NCBI RefSeq assembly: GCF_923081025.1
Contig: NZ_CAKLPZ010000002.1
Span: forward strand, 372,001 to 436,000
DNA length: 64,000 nt
Source of the DNA: Neolewinella maritima
GTDB taxonomy: Bacteria > Bacteroidota > Bacteroidia > Chitinophagales > Saprospiraceae
Reading direction: 5' to 3'
Shown: piece by piece, positions 8,249 through 16,858 of the stretch
How positions within the stretch are numbered: the stretch's first letter is position 1
How the letters are laid out: each line of letters starts with the position of its first letter
Notes under the pieces: model-generated
Told to the model about the DNA's origin: nothing
Seen by the model: only the letters and a program-made list of their open reading frames with translations
The model's database searches: none
Made by a program: the position numbers and the translations under genes

Positions 8249-9670
8249 CTAGTCGGGCTGGCGGTAGGGAAAGGTAACGATGAAACTGCTGCCCTTGCCG
8301 AGCTCGCTTTTCACCTCGATGCTGCCGTTGTGTACCTCGGTGATGGTCTTGACGTAGGAGAGACCCAGGCCAAACCCCTTGACGTCGTGGCGATCGCCGG
8401 TATGCACCCGGTAAAAACGGTCGAAAATGTTTTTTCGTGCTTCGCGGCTCATCCCCAGACCATGATCGGTCACGGTCACCTCTACACCACGCGGTACATT
8501 CCGGGTACCAACGTGAATTTTGGGTGGATCGGGGGAATACTTGTTGGCGTTATCCAGCAGGTTGTTGATCAGGCTGGAGAGGTGCGTCATGTCGCCCTCC
8601 ACGATGGAAGGATCCGCGGCCAGCTCGCTCGTCACGGTACCGCCCCGCGGCTCTACCTGCAGACAGATGTACTCTACGGCGCTGCGGACCACCGCATTCA
8701 GGTCTACGGCCGTGAGGTTGAGGTTGAGGCGCGACTTATCGAGCTTGGCCATTTGCAGCACCTTCTCGACCTGATCGTTCATGCGCTTATTTTCCTGCTT
8801 GATGATGCGGGCGAAGCGCTGCACCTTCTGCGGGTCGTTGCTGATGCGGGGGCTCACGATGCTATCCGTAGCCAGGGAGATCGTGGCGATCGGCGTCTTG
8901 AACTCGTGGGTCATATTGTTGATGAAGTCGGTCTTCATTTCGGAGACCTTCTTCTGCCGCAGGATGACGTAGATCGTATAGACGAAACACCCCAGGATGA
9001 CCAGCACGAAGAGCAGGCTGATGGTGAAGTTGCCGTACAGCGAGCTGTACACTACGCTGTCCTTATCGGGGCTGTAGGCGCGTATCTCTCCGGGTATGGT
9101 ATTCTCGTTGTCGAACATGCTGACGACGTAGTCGCCGTGCATCAGGTCCTGGTGGCGGCTGGTATCGGAGCCGGCTACGGAAAGCAAGCGGCCGTTGCGG
9201 GAGATGAAGCGTTGTTGGCGGGTATCGTAGATGCCGTATTCCAGCTCGTCTTCGATGCCGGCGTTACGCAGTTCCTTGACCATCTTCTTGTGAATGGCCT
9301 CGCGATCGATCCGCTCCTCCAGGTTGCGGTTGGTAAACTGATTGCGCAGCCGTAGCGAGGAGGTAGGATAGGTGCGTAGGGTACGGCCGGCCAGCAGACC
9401 GGAGGTGGGGCTGCCGATGTACACCTCGCCGTATACCGTGCCGCCCGGTACCCCTCCGGCATAGCCGTTGTTGAGGGTCAGGTTGATCTCGGCTTCCTCG
9501 ATGTCCTCCACCTCGTCGGCCACCTGCTTGAGCACACTCTGGATGGCGCGGTCGTAGCGCTCCTTATTCACCTCCAGGCCCGTCTGGATCAGGCGCAGCT
9601 GTAGCACGATCAGTCCTACGATGGAGAACAGGATCAGGCCGATGATCAGGTAAATGGATTTCTTGCTCAT
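8249..9670 (-). CDS. Membrane sensor histidine kinase (RprX-like)
   Basis: 473 residues. A first transmembrane helix (about 6-24) and a second (about 215-238) bracket a periplasmic sensing region. They are followed by the dimerisation/phosphorylation block NNMTHEFKTPIATISLATDS with the acceptor His. The HATPase domain shows the N box (INNLLDNANKYSP), G1 box (VTDHGLGM) and G2 box (GFGLGLSYV). First gene of a two-gene operon with the OmpR-type regulator downstream. The 5' end overlaps the untranslated leader region of the divergent RDD gene. The periplasmic part has no recognisable ligand domain. Confidence 0.9.
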   Translation of the reverse strand: MSKKSIYLIIGLILFSIVGLIVLQLRLIQTGLEVNKERYDRAIQSVLKQVADEVEDIEEAEINLTLNNGYAGGVPGGTVYGEVYIGSPTSGLLAGRTLRTYPTSSLRLRNQFTNRNLEERIDREAIHKKMVKELRNAGIEDELEYGIYDTRQQRFISRNGRLLSVAGSDTSRHQDLMHGDYVVSMFDNENTIPGEIRAYSPDKDSVVYSSLYGNFTISLLFVLVILGCFVYTIYVILRQKKVSEMKTDFINNMTHEFKTPIATISLATDSIVSPRISNDPQKVQRFARIIKQENKRMNDQVEKVLQMAKLDKSRLNLNLTAVDLNAVVRSAVEYICLQVEPRGGTVTSELAADPSIVEGDMTHLSSLINNLLDNANKYSPDPPKIHVGTRNVPRGVEVTVTDHGLGMSREARKNIFDRFYRVHTGDRHDVKGFGLGLSYVKTITEVHNGSIEVKSELGKGSSFIVTFPYRQPD

Positions 9671-9738
9671 GCTACGGAGAAGCTACAACGTAGGGGCGGA
9701 TAGACAAGTGTATACGCCGGAGGCCCTTAAGGGTTTAG

Positions 9739-9746
9739 TAACTTTG
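9739..9746 (+). promoter_or_regulatory. Bacteroidota -7 promoter element
   Basis: TAACTTTG matches the TAnnTTTG core exactly and lies 9 bases before the ATG of the RDD gene. The predicted transcript would have almost no leader. No clear -33 TTG motif is seen. Confidence 0.5.
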
Positions 9747-9755
9747 CCCGCTGCC

Positions 9756-10493
9756 ATGGCCGCCGTCACCATCCATACCACCCAGAACGTTCGCATCGAG
9801 TATGAGACGGCCTCCCTGGGCTCGCGTATCGGGGCCTTTCTGATCGATCTGGTAGCACTAGCCGTCTCCTACGCCCTGCTCCTGTTCTTCAACGAAGCCA
9901 TAGGCCTGTTCGAGGTAGGGGAGGAGGTAGTCCTGGTATTCGGTCCGCTGTTCTATACGCTGTTGTACTTCTTCGGCTGGGAGATGCTGAGCCGGGGACA
10001 GACGGCCGGCAAGAAACTGCTGCGGCTGCGGGTGATCCGCCTGGACGGGCGCGATCCCACCCCGGCCGACTTCCTGGTGCGCGCCGTATTCCTGCTGCCA
10101 GACGTAGTATTCACCCTGGGAATGCTGGCCATTTTACTGGTCGTGACCGGCGCGCGCAGTCAGCGACTCGGTGACCTTATCGCCGGTACGGTGGTGATCA
10201 ATACGGTCGGCTTTGGCGGCGTCACGCTAGCCGATATACTGACCATCCGCAACCGCGCGCAGCACCAGGCGCGCTACCCCGCCGTGCAGCGGATGACGGA
10301 CGAGGATATGCTGATCGTCAAGCAGTGCATCCTGCGGTACCGCCGCTACCGGAATACGGCGCACCGGCAGGCCCTGCAGTTGCTGGCAGACCGAATGGCC
10401 GGGTTGCTCGAGCTCGATCCGCGCGACATCGAAGGCTCCCACGAAGAATTTCTGGAAACTATCCTGTTGGATTATATCGTACTGACCCGATGA
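9756..10493 (+). CDS. RDD family membrane protein
   Basis: 245 residues from ATG 9756 (MAAVTIHTTQNVRIEYETAS). The RDD family block is clear: an Arg in the first helix region (LGSRIGAFLIDLVALAVSY), then GQTAGKKLLRLRVIRLDGRDP, and RSQRLGDLIAGTVVI. There are about three to four membrane helices in residues 18-160, then a soluble tail of about 80 residues with basic and acidic helices. RDD proteins have been linked to ion exchange or transport, but the function here is open. The upstream ATG-less extension is rejected because it runs into the promoter element. The stop overlaps the next ATG (ATGA), so the two genes are translationally coupled. Confidence 0.85.
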   Translation: MAAVTIHTTQNVRIEYETASLGSRIGAFLIDLVALAVSYALLLFFNEAIGLFEVGEEVVLVFGPLFYTLLYFFGWEMLSRGQTAGKKLLRLRVIRLDGRDPTPADFLVRAVFLLPDVVFTLGMLAILLVVTGARSQRLGDLIAGTVVINTVGFGGVTLADILTIRNRAQHQARYPAVQRMTDEDMLIVKQCILRYRRYRNTAHRQALQLLADRMAGLLELDPRDIEGSHEEFLETILLDYIVLTR

Positions 10494-11254
10494 TCGTAGC
10501 CTACCTGATTGCCCTGGTGGGCTCCACCCTGGCCGGTGCGATCAATACGCTGGCGGGCAACGGTTCGGCCATTACGCTGACCATCCTGATGGAAGTACTG
10601 GGGCTACCGGCCGACGTAGCCAATGCGACCAACCGGGTGGGTATCGTGACGCAGAGCGCGGCCGGTACCTGGGCCTTTCACCGGGCCGGCCGACTGGAGG
10701 TGACCGCGGCGCGACGGCGCGAGATGTGGCTCATCGTGGGTATGACCAGTCTGGGCGCTATTCTAGGGATCTGGCTGAGCCTGCTGGTCGATAATGCCAC
10801 CTTCAAAACCATATTTCGCTACTTGCTCATCGTGATGCTGGCCGTAGTGCTCGTGAATCCGAAGCGCTGGCTGATCGCGGCCCAGGACGAGCGGCCGCTC
10901 TCGTACTGGATCGCCATCCCGGCCTTCTTCGCGATGGGGGTATACGGGGGCTTTATTCAGATGGGCATGGGCATCTTCTTCCTGGCCCTGATGGTGCTGA
11001 TCGCGAAGTACGAGATCATCCAGGCCAACGTGGTGAAGGGGATCGTGGTGACGGTATACACCGCCATTGCCGTGGCTATTTTCGCCTGGCGTGACCTGAT
11101 CGACTGGCCCATGGGGCTGCTGATGGCGGTAGGGCAGACGGTGGGTGGATACCTGACGGCGAAGTATGCGGCCAATCATCCGCGGGCGGGGGTGTGGGCG
11201 TACCGGCTACTCGTGGTAGTGATCGTGGGGGCTATTGCTAAGGCATTTCTTTGA
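10490..11254 (+). CDS. TSUP (TauE/SafE) family membrane transporter
   Basis: 254 residues with about eight hydrophobic segments. The N-terminal block GAINTLAGNGSAITLTILM and the second half-repeat VYGGFIQMGMGIFFLALM are characteristic of the 4-TMS TSUP / sulfite exporter family (anion efflux or uptake of sulfur compounds and carboxylates). The start ATG overlaps the RDD stop by the ATGA arrangement, which decides the start over a longer upstream frame. Substrate unknown. Confidence 0.82.
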   Translation: MIVAYLIALVGSTLAGAINTLAGNGSAITLTILMEVLGLPADVANATNRVGIVTQSAAGTWAFHRAGRLEVTAARRREMWLIVGMTSLGAILGIWLSLLVDNATFKTIFRYLLIVMLAVVLVNPKRWLIAAQDERPLSYWIAIPAFFAMGVYGGFIQMGMGIFFLALMVLIAKYEIIQANVVKGIVVTVYTAIAVAIFAWRDLIDWPMGLLMAVGQTVGGYLTAKYAANHPRAGVWAYRLLVVVIVGAIAKAFL

Positions 11255-11413
11255 AATCGGTACGCGCTGCCGGAAGGCCGCTTCGGACTTCGCTTTCGGG
11301 ACGAGGTGTTCTACTGCACCTGCGGACGCGCCCGATTTATCTTTCTGGAGGGAAGGACGTTGCAACAGTATCCGGAGTGACCGGTTTGTTTTTGTATTTG
11401 TCAAGGACTCCGC

Positions 11414-12601
11414 ATGAAACGCAAGACGATCGATACTATCCTGAAGGCATTGCTGGGGCTTGGCATCATTGCCCTGGGCTACGTGGGGATGAGTTATCTG
11501 GCCTCCCTGAAGGAAGAGGCACCGAAAAAAGAGGTAGTTAAACGCGTCAAGTCGGTAGAGACCCGCCGGGTAAGCAACGCCGATCTGGCCACCACGCTGG
11601 ACGTACAGGGCCGACTGGTCGCCTACAATAAGATTGAACTGTACAGCGAAGTAGGCGGAGCCGTAGAGGAAACCGGCCGGCCGCTTAAGGAGGGCACCTA
11701 CTTCGGTAAGGGTAGCGTGATCCTGCGCATCGACGACGACGAGGCCCGTCTGAACCTACAGGCACAAAAGGCCACGCTGCTGAATAGCATCGCCCAGATC
11801 ATGCCCGACCTGAAGATCGACTACCCGGAAAGCTTTGCCGCCTGGGAAAGTTACCTGGCGGACTTCGACGTAGACAAGCCGCTACCGGAACTCCCCGAGG
11901 CGGTCAATCAGCGGGAAAAACTGTTCGTGGCCGGACGCAATCTCTATAGCCAGTACTACACCATCAAGAGCGCCGAAGAACGGCTGAGCAAGTACGTTCT
12001 GTACGCCCCCTTCTCCGGGGTGCTGACCTCGGTGAGTATCAACGAGGGTGCCGTGGTGCGCCCCGGTCAGGTCCTGGGCGAACTGATGGCTACCGGCTAC
12101 TACGAGCTGGTGGCTACCGTGCCCCTTTCGGATCTGGACTACCTGACCACCGGAAGTAAGGTGACACTGTACAGTGAGGATATCAGCGGAGAATGGTCGG
12201 GCACGATCCGCCGCATCAGTAATCAGATCGACGCGGGCTCCCAGACCGTGGAGGTCTACGTGGGGGTGAGTGGCAAGGACCTGCGCGAGGGTATGTACAT
12301 GCGTGGCGCGGCGGCGGCGCGGGTGCTCGACGATGTGGTGGAGATCGACCGCAGCCTGCTCATCGACGGGCGGGAGGTATACGTAGTGCGCGACGACACC
12401 CTGCTGAGTCTGCAACCCGTGATGGTGCGCAAGTCGGATCGCAGCACGGTACTCGTGAGCGGCCTGCCCGACGGCACCGAGCTGGTGACCGGTACGGTAG
12501 CCGGAGCCTTCGAGGGGATGCGCGTGAAGATCGATAAGCCGACCGTCGAGGCGGGGATGGACCCCAAGGAAGAGGGCACTACGGCCGGAAGCCTCAAGTA
12601 A
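11414..12601 (+). CDS. RND efflux periplasmic adaptor (membrane fusion protein)
   Basis: 395 residues, AcrA/MexA/HlyD type. An N-terminal anchor helix (about 10-30) is followed by the lipoyl-like half motif (LYSEVGGAVEETGRPLKEGTY), a short hairpin region, the second lipoyl half (LYAPFSGVLTSVSINEGAVV, about 196-215), then beta-barrel and membrane-proximal domains. It bridges the inner-membrane RND pump encoded 10 bases downstream to an outer-membrane channel; no TolC gene is adjacent, though one lies at 28.5 kb in another operon. The upstream gap (11255-11413) holds no clear gene. Confidence 0.9.
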   Translation: MKRKTIDTILKALLGLGIIALGYVGMSYLASLKEEAPKKEVVKRVKSVETRRVSNADLATTLDVQGRLVAYNKIELYSEVGGAVEETGRPLKEGTYFGKGSVILRIDDDEARLNLQAQKATLLNSIAQIMPDLKIDYPESFAAWESYLADFDVDKPLPELPEAVNQREKLFVAGRNLYSQYYTIKSAEERLSKYVLYAPFSGVLTSVSINEGAVVRPGQVLGELMATGYYELVATVPLSDLDYLTTGSKVTLYSEDISGEWSGTIRRISNQIDAGSQTVEVYVGVSGKDLREGMYMRGAAAARVLDDVVEIDRSLLIDGREVYVVRDDTLLSLQPVMVRKSDRSTVLVSGLPDGTELVTGTVAGAFEGMRVKIDKPTVEAGMDPKEEGTTAGSLK

Positions 12602-12610
12602 GTAGCAGCT

Positions 12611-15600
12611 ATGAAAGGATTCATCCAGTACTTCGTCAAGTACCCCGTAGCAGCTAACCTGCTCATGTTCGGCCTCATCATCATGGGGGGGCTGAGTCTG
12701 TGGCAGATGAAGTCCACCTTCTTCCCGGAGTTCCCGAGTCGGGTGATCAATATTCAGGTCATCTACCCGGGAGCCAGCCCCGAGGAGGTCGAGGAGGGTA
12801 TCGTCAATAAGATCGAAGAGAACCTGAAGGGGCTCACCGGGGTAGAGCGCTACACTAGTGTAAGCTCCGAAAACAGCGGACGGGTGACCGTCGAGGTACT
12901 GAAGGGCTACGATACGGACCTGATCCTGCAGGACGTCAAGAACGAAGTGGACCGCATCAACAGCTTCCCGGTAGGTATGGAGCCGCCGGTGATCTTCAAG
13001 CAGGAGCAACTGGGGCGGGCCATCACCTTTGCCCTATCCGGAGAAGGCGTCAACCTGGGCGCCCTGAAGGCGGCTGCCCGGCAGGTAGAGGACGATCTGC
13101 TGGCCATCGACGGGCTGTCGAAGGTGGAGCTGTCCGGCTTCCCGGACGAGGAGATCGAGATCGCCTTCCGGGAGGCGGATCTGCAGGCCTACGGGCTTAC
13201 CTTCCAGGAGGCAGCCGATGCAGTACGCCGCACCAATGTAGACATCACCGGAGGTACCGTAAAGGGCCGGGAAGAAGAACTGCTCCTGCGCGCGCGCAAC
13301 AAAGAATACTACGCCGACGGACTCAAGGATATCGTAGTGAAAACCACCCCGACGGGTGGAAGTGTGCGCCTGAGCCAGGTCGCCACGATACGCGACCGCT
13401 GGGCCGATCAGCCCAACCGTGCTTACCTGGATGGTACGCCGAGCGTGAGCGTACAGGTGCAGAATACCCTGGAAGAGGACATGCTCTTCATCACCGACGC
13501 GGTGAAGGAGTACATCGAGGAGTTCAACGCGGAGAACAGCACGATACAGGCTACCGTGATCAGCGACGCCAGCGTGACGCTGCGGCAGCGCATGGATACC
13601 CTGCAGACCAACGGCATCCAGGGCTTCGTGATCGTGGCGGTGCTACTGGCCGTGTTCCTGCACTGGCGGCTGGCCTTCTGGGTGGCCCTGTCGATCCCGA
13701 TCAGCTTTGCGGGGATGTTCATCATCGCCAATGCGCTGGACGTGACGCTGAACGTCATCTCGCTCTTCGGTATGATCATTGTGATCGGTATCCTGGTGGA
13801 CGACGGCATCGTGATCGGGGAGAATATCTACAGCTACCACGAGAAGGGGCTGCCGCGGGTCAAGGCCGCGATCAGCGGTACGAGCGACGTACTGAGTGCG
13901 GTATTCGCCGCCATCCTGACTACGGTGATCGCCTTTTCGAGCTTCTTCTTTATCGATGGTACGCTGGGGGATTTCTTCCGTGAAATGGCCATTGTAGTGA
14001 TCTTCTCGCTGATCTTTTCGCTGGTCGAGGGGGCGGTGATCCTACCCACTCACGTAGCCCACTCGCGGGCCCTGGATAAGGGCGTGGAGCCCAACTGGAT
14101 ACAGCGCAAGTTCGACGGGCTGATGAACTTCCTGCGCGATACGCTCTACGCGCCGGTGCTGGCCTGGACGATGCGGTATAAATTCATCACGCTGTCGATC
14201 TGTCTGGCGGCATTGTTCCTTAGCGTCGGAGTGGTGCGGGCCGGTTTTGTGAAAACGACCTTCTTTCCCATCATCGAGGGCGACGACGTATCGATCACCC
14301 TACAGCTGCCCGCGGGCACGCCGGAAGAAAAGACCCAGGCCATCCTGGAGCGTATCGGGGAGGCCGCCGAACGGGTCAACGAACGCATGAGTGCCGAGCT
14401 CTTCGGCGACGGCCGCGAACTGGTGGAGCGTATCGAGGTCAAGGTAGGCCCCACCACCTACCAGGGATCGGCTACCGTTGCCCTGCTACCGGGGGAGGAC
14501 CGCGGTGACATCGCACTGCGCGACGTACAGAACGCCATCCGCGACGAAGTAGGGGAGATCGACGAGGCGGAGATCCTTAGCTACGGCGGGCGCTCGTTTT
14601 TCGGTAAGCCCGTCAGCGTGAGTCTGGTGGGCAGTGACATCGTAGAACTGGAAAAAGCGACCGCCCGGGTCAAGGCGGAACTGGAGCAGATGACCGAGCT
14701 CACCGACGTGGTCGACAACGATCAGGAGGGCCTGCGCGAGATCAATATCAGTCTGAAGGAAAAAGCCCGTTACCTGGGGCTCGACCTGCAGGATATCGTG
14801 GGTCAGGTGCGGGCGGCCTTCTTTGGATCCGAGGCACAGCGCCTGCAGCGTGGGGAAGACGAGGTACGGGTCTGGCTACGGTACGGAGAGGACAGCCGCC
14901 GCAGCGTGGCCGATCTGAACAGCATGCGCGTGCGGCTACCCAACGGGGGGGAATACCCCATCAGCGAGATCGTGAACCTGGAACCCCAGCGCGGCGTAAT
15001 CGCCATCAACCATACCGACGGTAAGCGGGAGGTGAAGGTGGAGGCGGATGTGTCGAACAACGGGGTATCCGTCACGGACGTAAATGCCCTGGTGCAGGAT
15101 GAGATCATCCCCCGCGTACTGGCTGATTTTCCGGGCGTATCGACCGTTTCCGACGGGCAGGTGCGTAACCAGGAAAAGACCGCCGCCTCCGTGCAACTGG
15201 TGATGCCGGTGGTGCTTGCCCTGATGTTCTTCGTGGTGGCCCTGACGTTCCGGTCCATTGGGCAGGCATCGGTACTCTTCTTTCTGCTGCCCTTCGGCAT
15301 CATCGGGGTGGTATTCGGCCACTGGCTCATGGGTAAGCCGATCTCGCTATTTTCCTTCCTGGGTATTATCGCGCTGGTGGGTATTATCGTCAACGACGGA
15401 CTGGTCTTCATTGCCACCTACAACGACAATCTGCGCGGGGGAGCAAGCATGATGGATGCGCTCAACGAGGCCGGGCGGAGCCGCTTCCGGCCCATCCTGC
15501 TTACTTCCGTGACCACCTTTGCCGGACTGGCCCCCCTGCTGCTGGAGAAAAGCCGGCAGGCGCAGTTCCTCATTCCTATGGCGATCTCAGTGGCCTTCGG

Positions 15601-15799
15601 TCTGCTGGCTTCTACCGTCGTACTATTGCTGCTGTTGCCCTCCCTGATGGTACTGCTCAACCGCTTTCGCGTAGCCTGGCACCGCATGACGAAGGGCGGG
15701 GTACCGGACTACCACGAGGTGGAGCCCGCGTACAAGGAACTGGACGATGACGGCTACGACCCCGACAAGCCCGTCGGCATAACTAAAGTAGAACGATAA
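12611..15799 (+). CDS. RND efflux pump, inner-membrane component (AcrB/HAE family)
   Basis: 1062 residues, the usual size for an RND pump. Twelve transmembrane helices are arranged in two halves. TM1 begins at about residue 10, and large periplasmic loops follow TM1 and TM7. Family motifs include FPSRVINIQVIYPGASPEEV near the N-terminus, IGILVDDGIVIGENIYSY in TM4 with the proton-relay acidic residues, and the mirrored VGIIVNDGLVFIATYNDN in TM10. It would export drugs, lipids or metals using proton flow; the sequence alone does not tell which. The stop is followed directly, with no gap, by the next ATG. Confidence 0.93.
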   Translation: MKGFIQYFVKYPVAANLLMFGLIIMGGLSLWQMKSTFFPEFPSRVINIQVIYPGASPEEVEEGIVNKIEENLKGLTGVERYTSVSSENSGRVTVEVLKGYDTDLILQDVKNEVDRINSFPVGMEPPVIFKQEQLGRAITFALSGEGVNLGALKAAARQVEDDLLAIDGLSKVELSGFPDEEIEIAFREADLQAYGLTFQEAADAVRRTNVDITGGTVKGREEELLLRARNKEYYADGLKDIVVKTTPTGGSVRLSQVATIRDRWADQPNRAYLDGTPSVSVQVQNTLEEDMLFITDAVKEYIEEFNAENSTIQATVISDASVTLRQRMDTLQTNGIQGFVIVAVLLAVFLHWRLAFWVALSIPISFAGMFIIANALDVTLNVISLFGMIIVIGILVDDGIVIGENIYSYHEKGLPRVKAAISGTSDVLSAVFAAILTTVIAFSSFFFIDGTLGDFFREMAIVVIFSLIFSLVEGAVILPTHVAHSRALDKGVEPNWIQRKFDGLMNFLRDTLYAPVLAWTMRYKFITLSICLAALFLSVGVVRAGFVKTTFFPIIEGDDVSITLQLPAGTPEEKTQAILERIGEAAERVNERMSAELFGDGRELVERIEVKVGPTTYQGSATVALLPGEDRGDIALRDVQNAIRDEVGEIDEAEILSYGGRSFFGKPVSVSLVGSDIVELEKATARVKAELEQMTELTDVVDNDQEGLREINISLKEKARYLGLDLQDIVGQVRAAFFGSEAQRLQRGEDEVRVWLRYGEDSRRSVADLNSMRVRLPNGGEYPISEIVNLEPQRGVIAINHTDGKREVKVEADVSNNGVSVTDVNALVQDEIIPRVLADFPGVSTVSDGQVRNQEKTAASVQLVMPVVLALMFFVVALTFRSIGQASVLFFLLPFGIIGVVFGHWLMGKPISLFSFLGIIALVGIIVNDGLVFIATYNDNLRGGASMMDALNEAGRSRFRPILLTSVTTFAGLAPLLLEKSRQAQFLIPMAISVAFGLLASTVVLLLLLPSLMVLLNRFRVAWHRMTKGGVPDYHEVEPAYKELDDDGYDPDKPVGITKVER

Positions 15800-16345
15800 A
15801 TGCGGATCTGTATCGATATGGATGAGGTGATGGTAGACAACTACCACCGCTACCACGAACTCTACGAGGCCCGCTACGGCCAGTCCATCGACCCGGCGGA
15901 GTACGCCGGTATGAAGATCTACGACCTGCCCGGCATCGACGGCATTCGGGAGGCGCTCTACGAGCCGGGCTTCTTCCGCCACCTGCCCATCATGAAGGAC
16001 GCCCAGGAGGTGGTGCGCGAGCTGTACGAGCAGTATGAGGTATACATCGTCACCGCCTCCATGGAGTTTAAGCACAGCTTTACCGACAAATGGGAGTGGC
16101 TCGAGGAGCATATGCCCTTCATCCACTGGGAGCGCATCGTATTCTGCGGCGACAAGAGCATCGTACACGGCGACTACATGATCGACGATAAGGTGCGCAA
16201 CCTCGTGACCTTCAACGGGCAGGGGCTACTGTTCACCGCCAGTCACAACCTCCACGACGAGGGCTACCCCCGCTTCGATAACTGGATCGAGATCCGCGAC
16301 TACTTCCGCACCCTCCGCAACGCTCAAATCGCCCAGGAAGGGTGA
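15800..16345 (+). CDS. 5'(3')-deoxyribonucleotidase-like HAD phosphatase (NT5C family)
   Basis: 181 residues. HAD motif I is CIDMDEVMVDN (nucleophile Asp at about 6, acid Asp at 8). Motif II is VYIVTASMEF, and the motif III/IV region is FCGDKSIVHGDYMIDDK with the paired Asp. This matches the short cytosolic NT5C-type nucleotidases that dephosphorylate deoxynucleoside monophosphates. The ATG starts immediately after the RND pump stop and the 3' end overlaps the GtrA-like gene, so it probably rides on the same transcript, although no functional link to efflux is apparent. Confidence 0.82.
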   Translation: MRICIDMDEVMVDNYHRYHELYEARYGQSIDPAEYAGMKIYDLPGIDGIREALYEPGFFRHLPIMKDAQEVVRELYEQYEVYIVTASMEFKHSFTDKWEWLEEHMPFIHWERIVFCGDKSIVHGDYMIDDKVRNLVTFNGQGLLFTASHNLHDEGYPRFDNWIEIRDYFRTLRNAQIAQEG

Positions 16346-16767
16346 AGCGGGCTGCGCGCAGGCTCTGGGCGTTCGGCTACCAAAAGCTGCCCTTCGCGCT
16401 GACCGGCCTGGTCGCTACGGTCATCAATTACGGCCTATACCTGTTCCTGGTGCACCGCTACCTGCCACCGCTACCGGCTACCCTGATCGCCTATTCGAGC
16501 AGCGTGGTGCTCAACTTCTTCCTCCAGCGCTACTTCGTCTTCGAGCTGCGGCGCTCGCTGCGCTCGGCCTTCCTGCTCAGTATGGTCGTCAGCGTAGGCG
16601 GACTGGCCCTGGATGCGGCCATCGTGTGGGGCCTGCACTACTTCCCCCTGCTCGGTGACCGGGAATGGGGCATCAAGCTGGTGGCTACCGGGATAGTGTT
16701 CTTTTATAATTATTATGGTAAGCGTAGGGTCTTCGAGGGGGGGGTAAACACAGATTTCTCAGATTAA
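16342..16767 (+). CDS. GtrA-like membrane protein
   Basis: 141 residues with four transmembrane helices in the GtrA/DPMS layout (FALTGLVATVINYGLYLFLV; NFFLQRYFVF between helices 2 and 3; FYNYYGKRRVF at the end of helix 4). GtrA proteins are implicated in flipping polyprenyl-linked sugars for cell-surface glycosylation. The GTG start overlaps the preceding stop (GTGA). The last residues (VNTDFSD) are encoded by the start of a dispersed ACACGGATT-type repeat that follows the gene, so the natural C-terminus may have been replaced. Confidence 0.8.
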   Translation: MKRAARRLWAFGYQKLPFALTGLVATVINYGLYLFLVHRYLPPLPATLIAYSSSVVLNFFLQRYFVFELRRSLRSAFLLSMVVSVGGLALDAAIVWGLHYFPLLGDREWGIKLVATGIVFFYNYYGKRRVFEGGVNTDFSD

Positions 16768-16855
16768 GGCACAGATCAGTCACGGATTGGACGGGACATC
16801 CACTTAGAATCTGTGCCTAATCCGTGAAGTAAATCCGTGTAATCCGTGTTTATCT
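16745..16855. repeat. Imperfect inverted repeat with ATCCGTG words
   Basis: GGCACAGAT (about 16768-16776) is mirrored by ATCTGTGCC (about 16809-16817). CACGGATT in the left part is mirrored by several AATCCGTG words on the right, giving a long imperfect dyad between gtrA and thrS. Similar 'CACAGATT/ACACGGATT' intergenic repeats are common in Bacteroidota. It could act as a bidirectional terminator hairpin for the two convergent genes, but no T-run is present. Confidence 0.5.
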
Positions 16856-16858
16856 AAC

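Noticed and set aside
8114-9355. 413-codon plus-strand frame
   Set aside because: Antisense to the two-component genes; no start context or domain.
11882-13009. 375-codon minus-strand frame
   Set aside because: Antisense shadow spanning the RND adaptor and pump genes.
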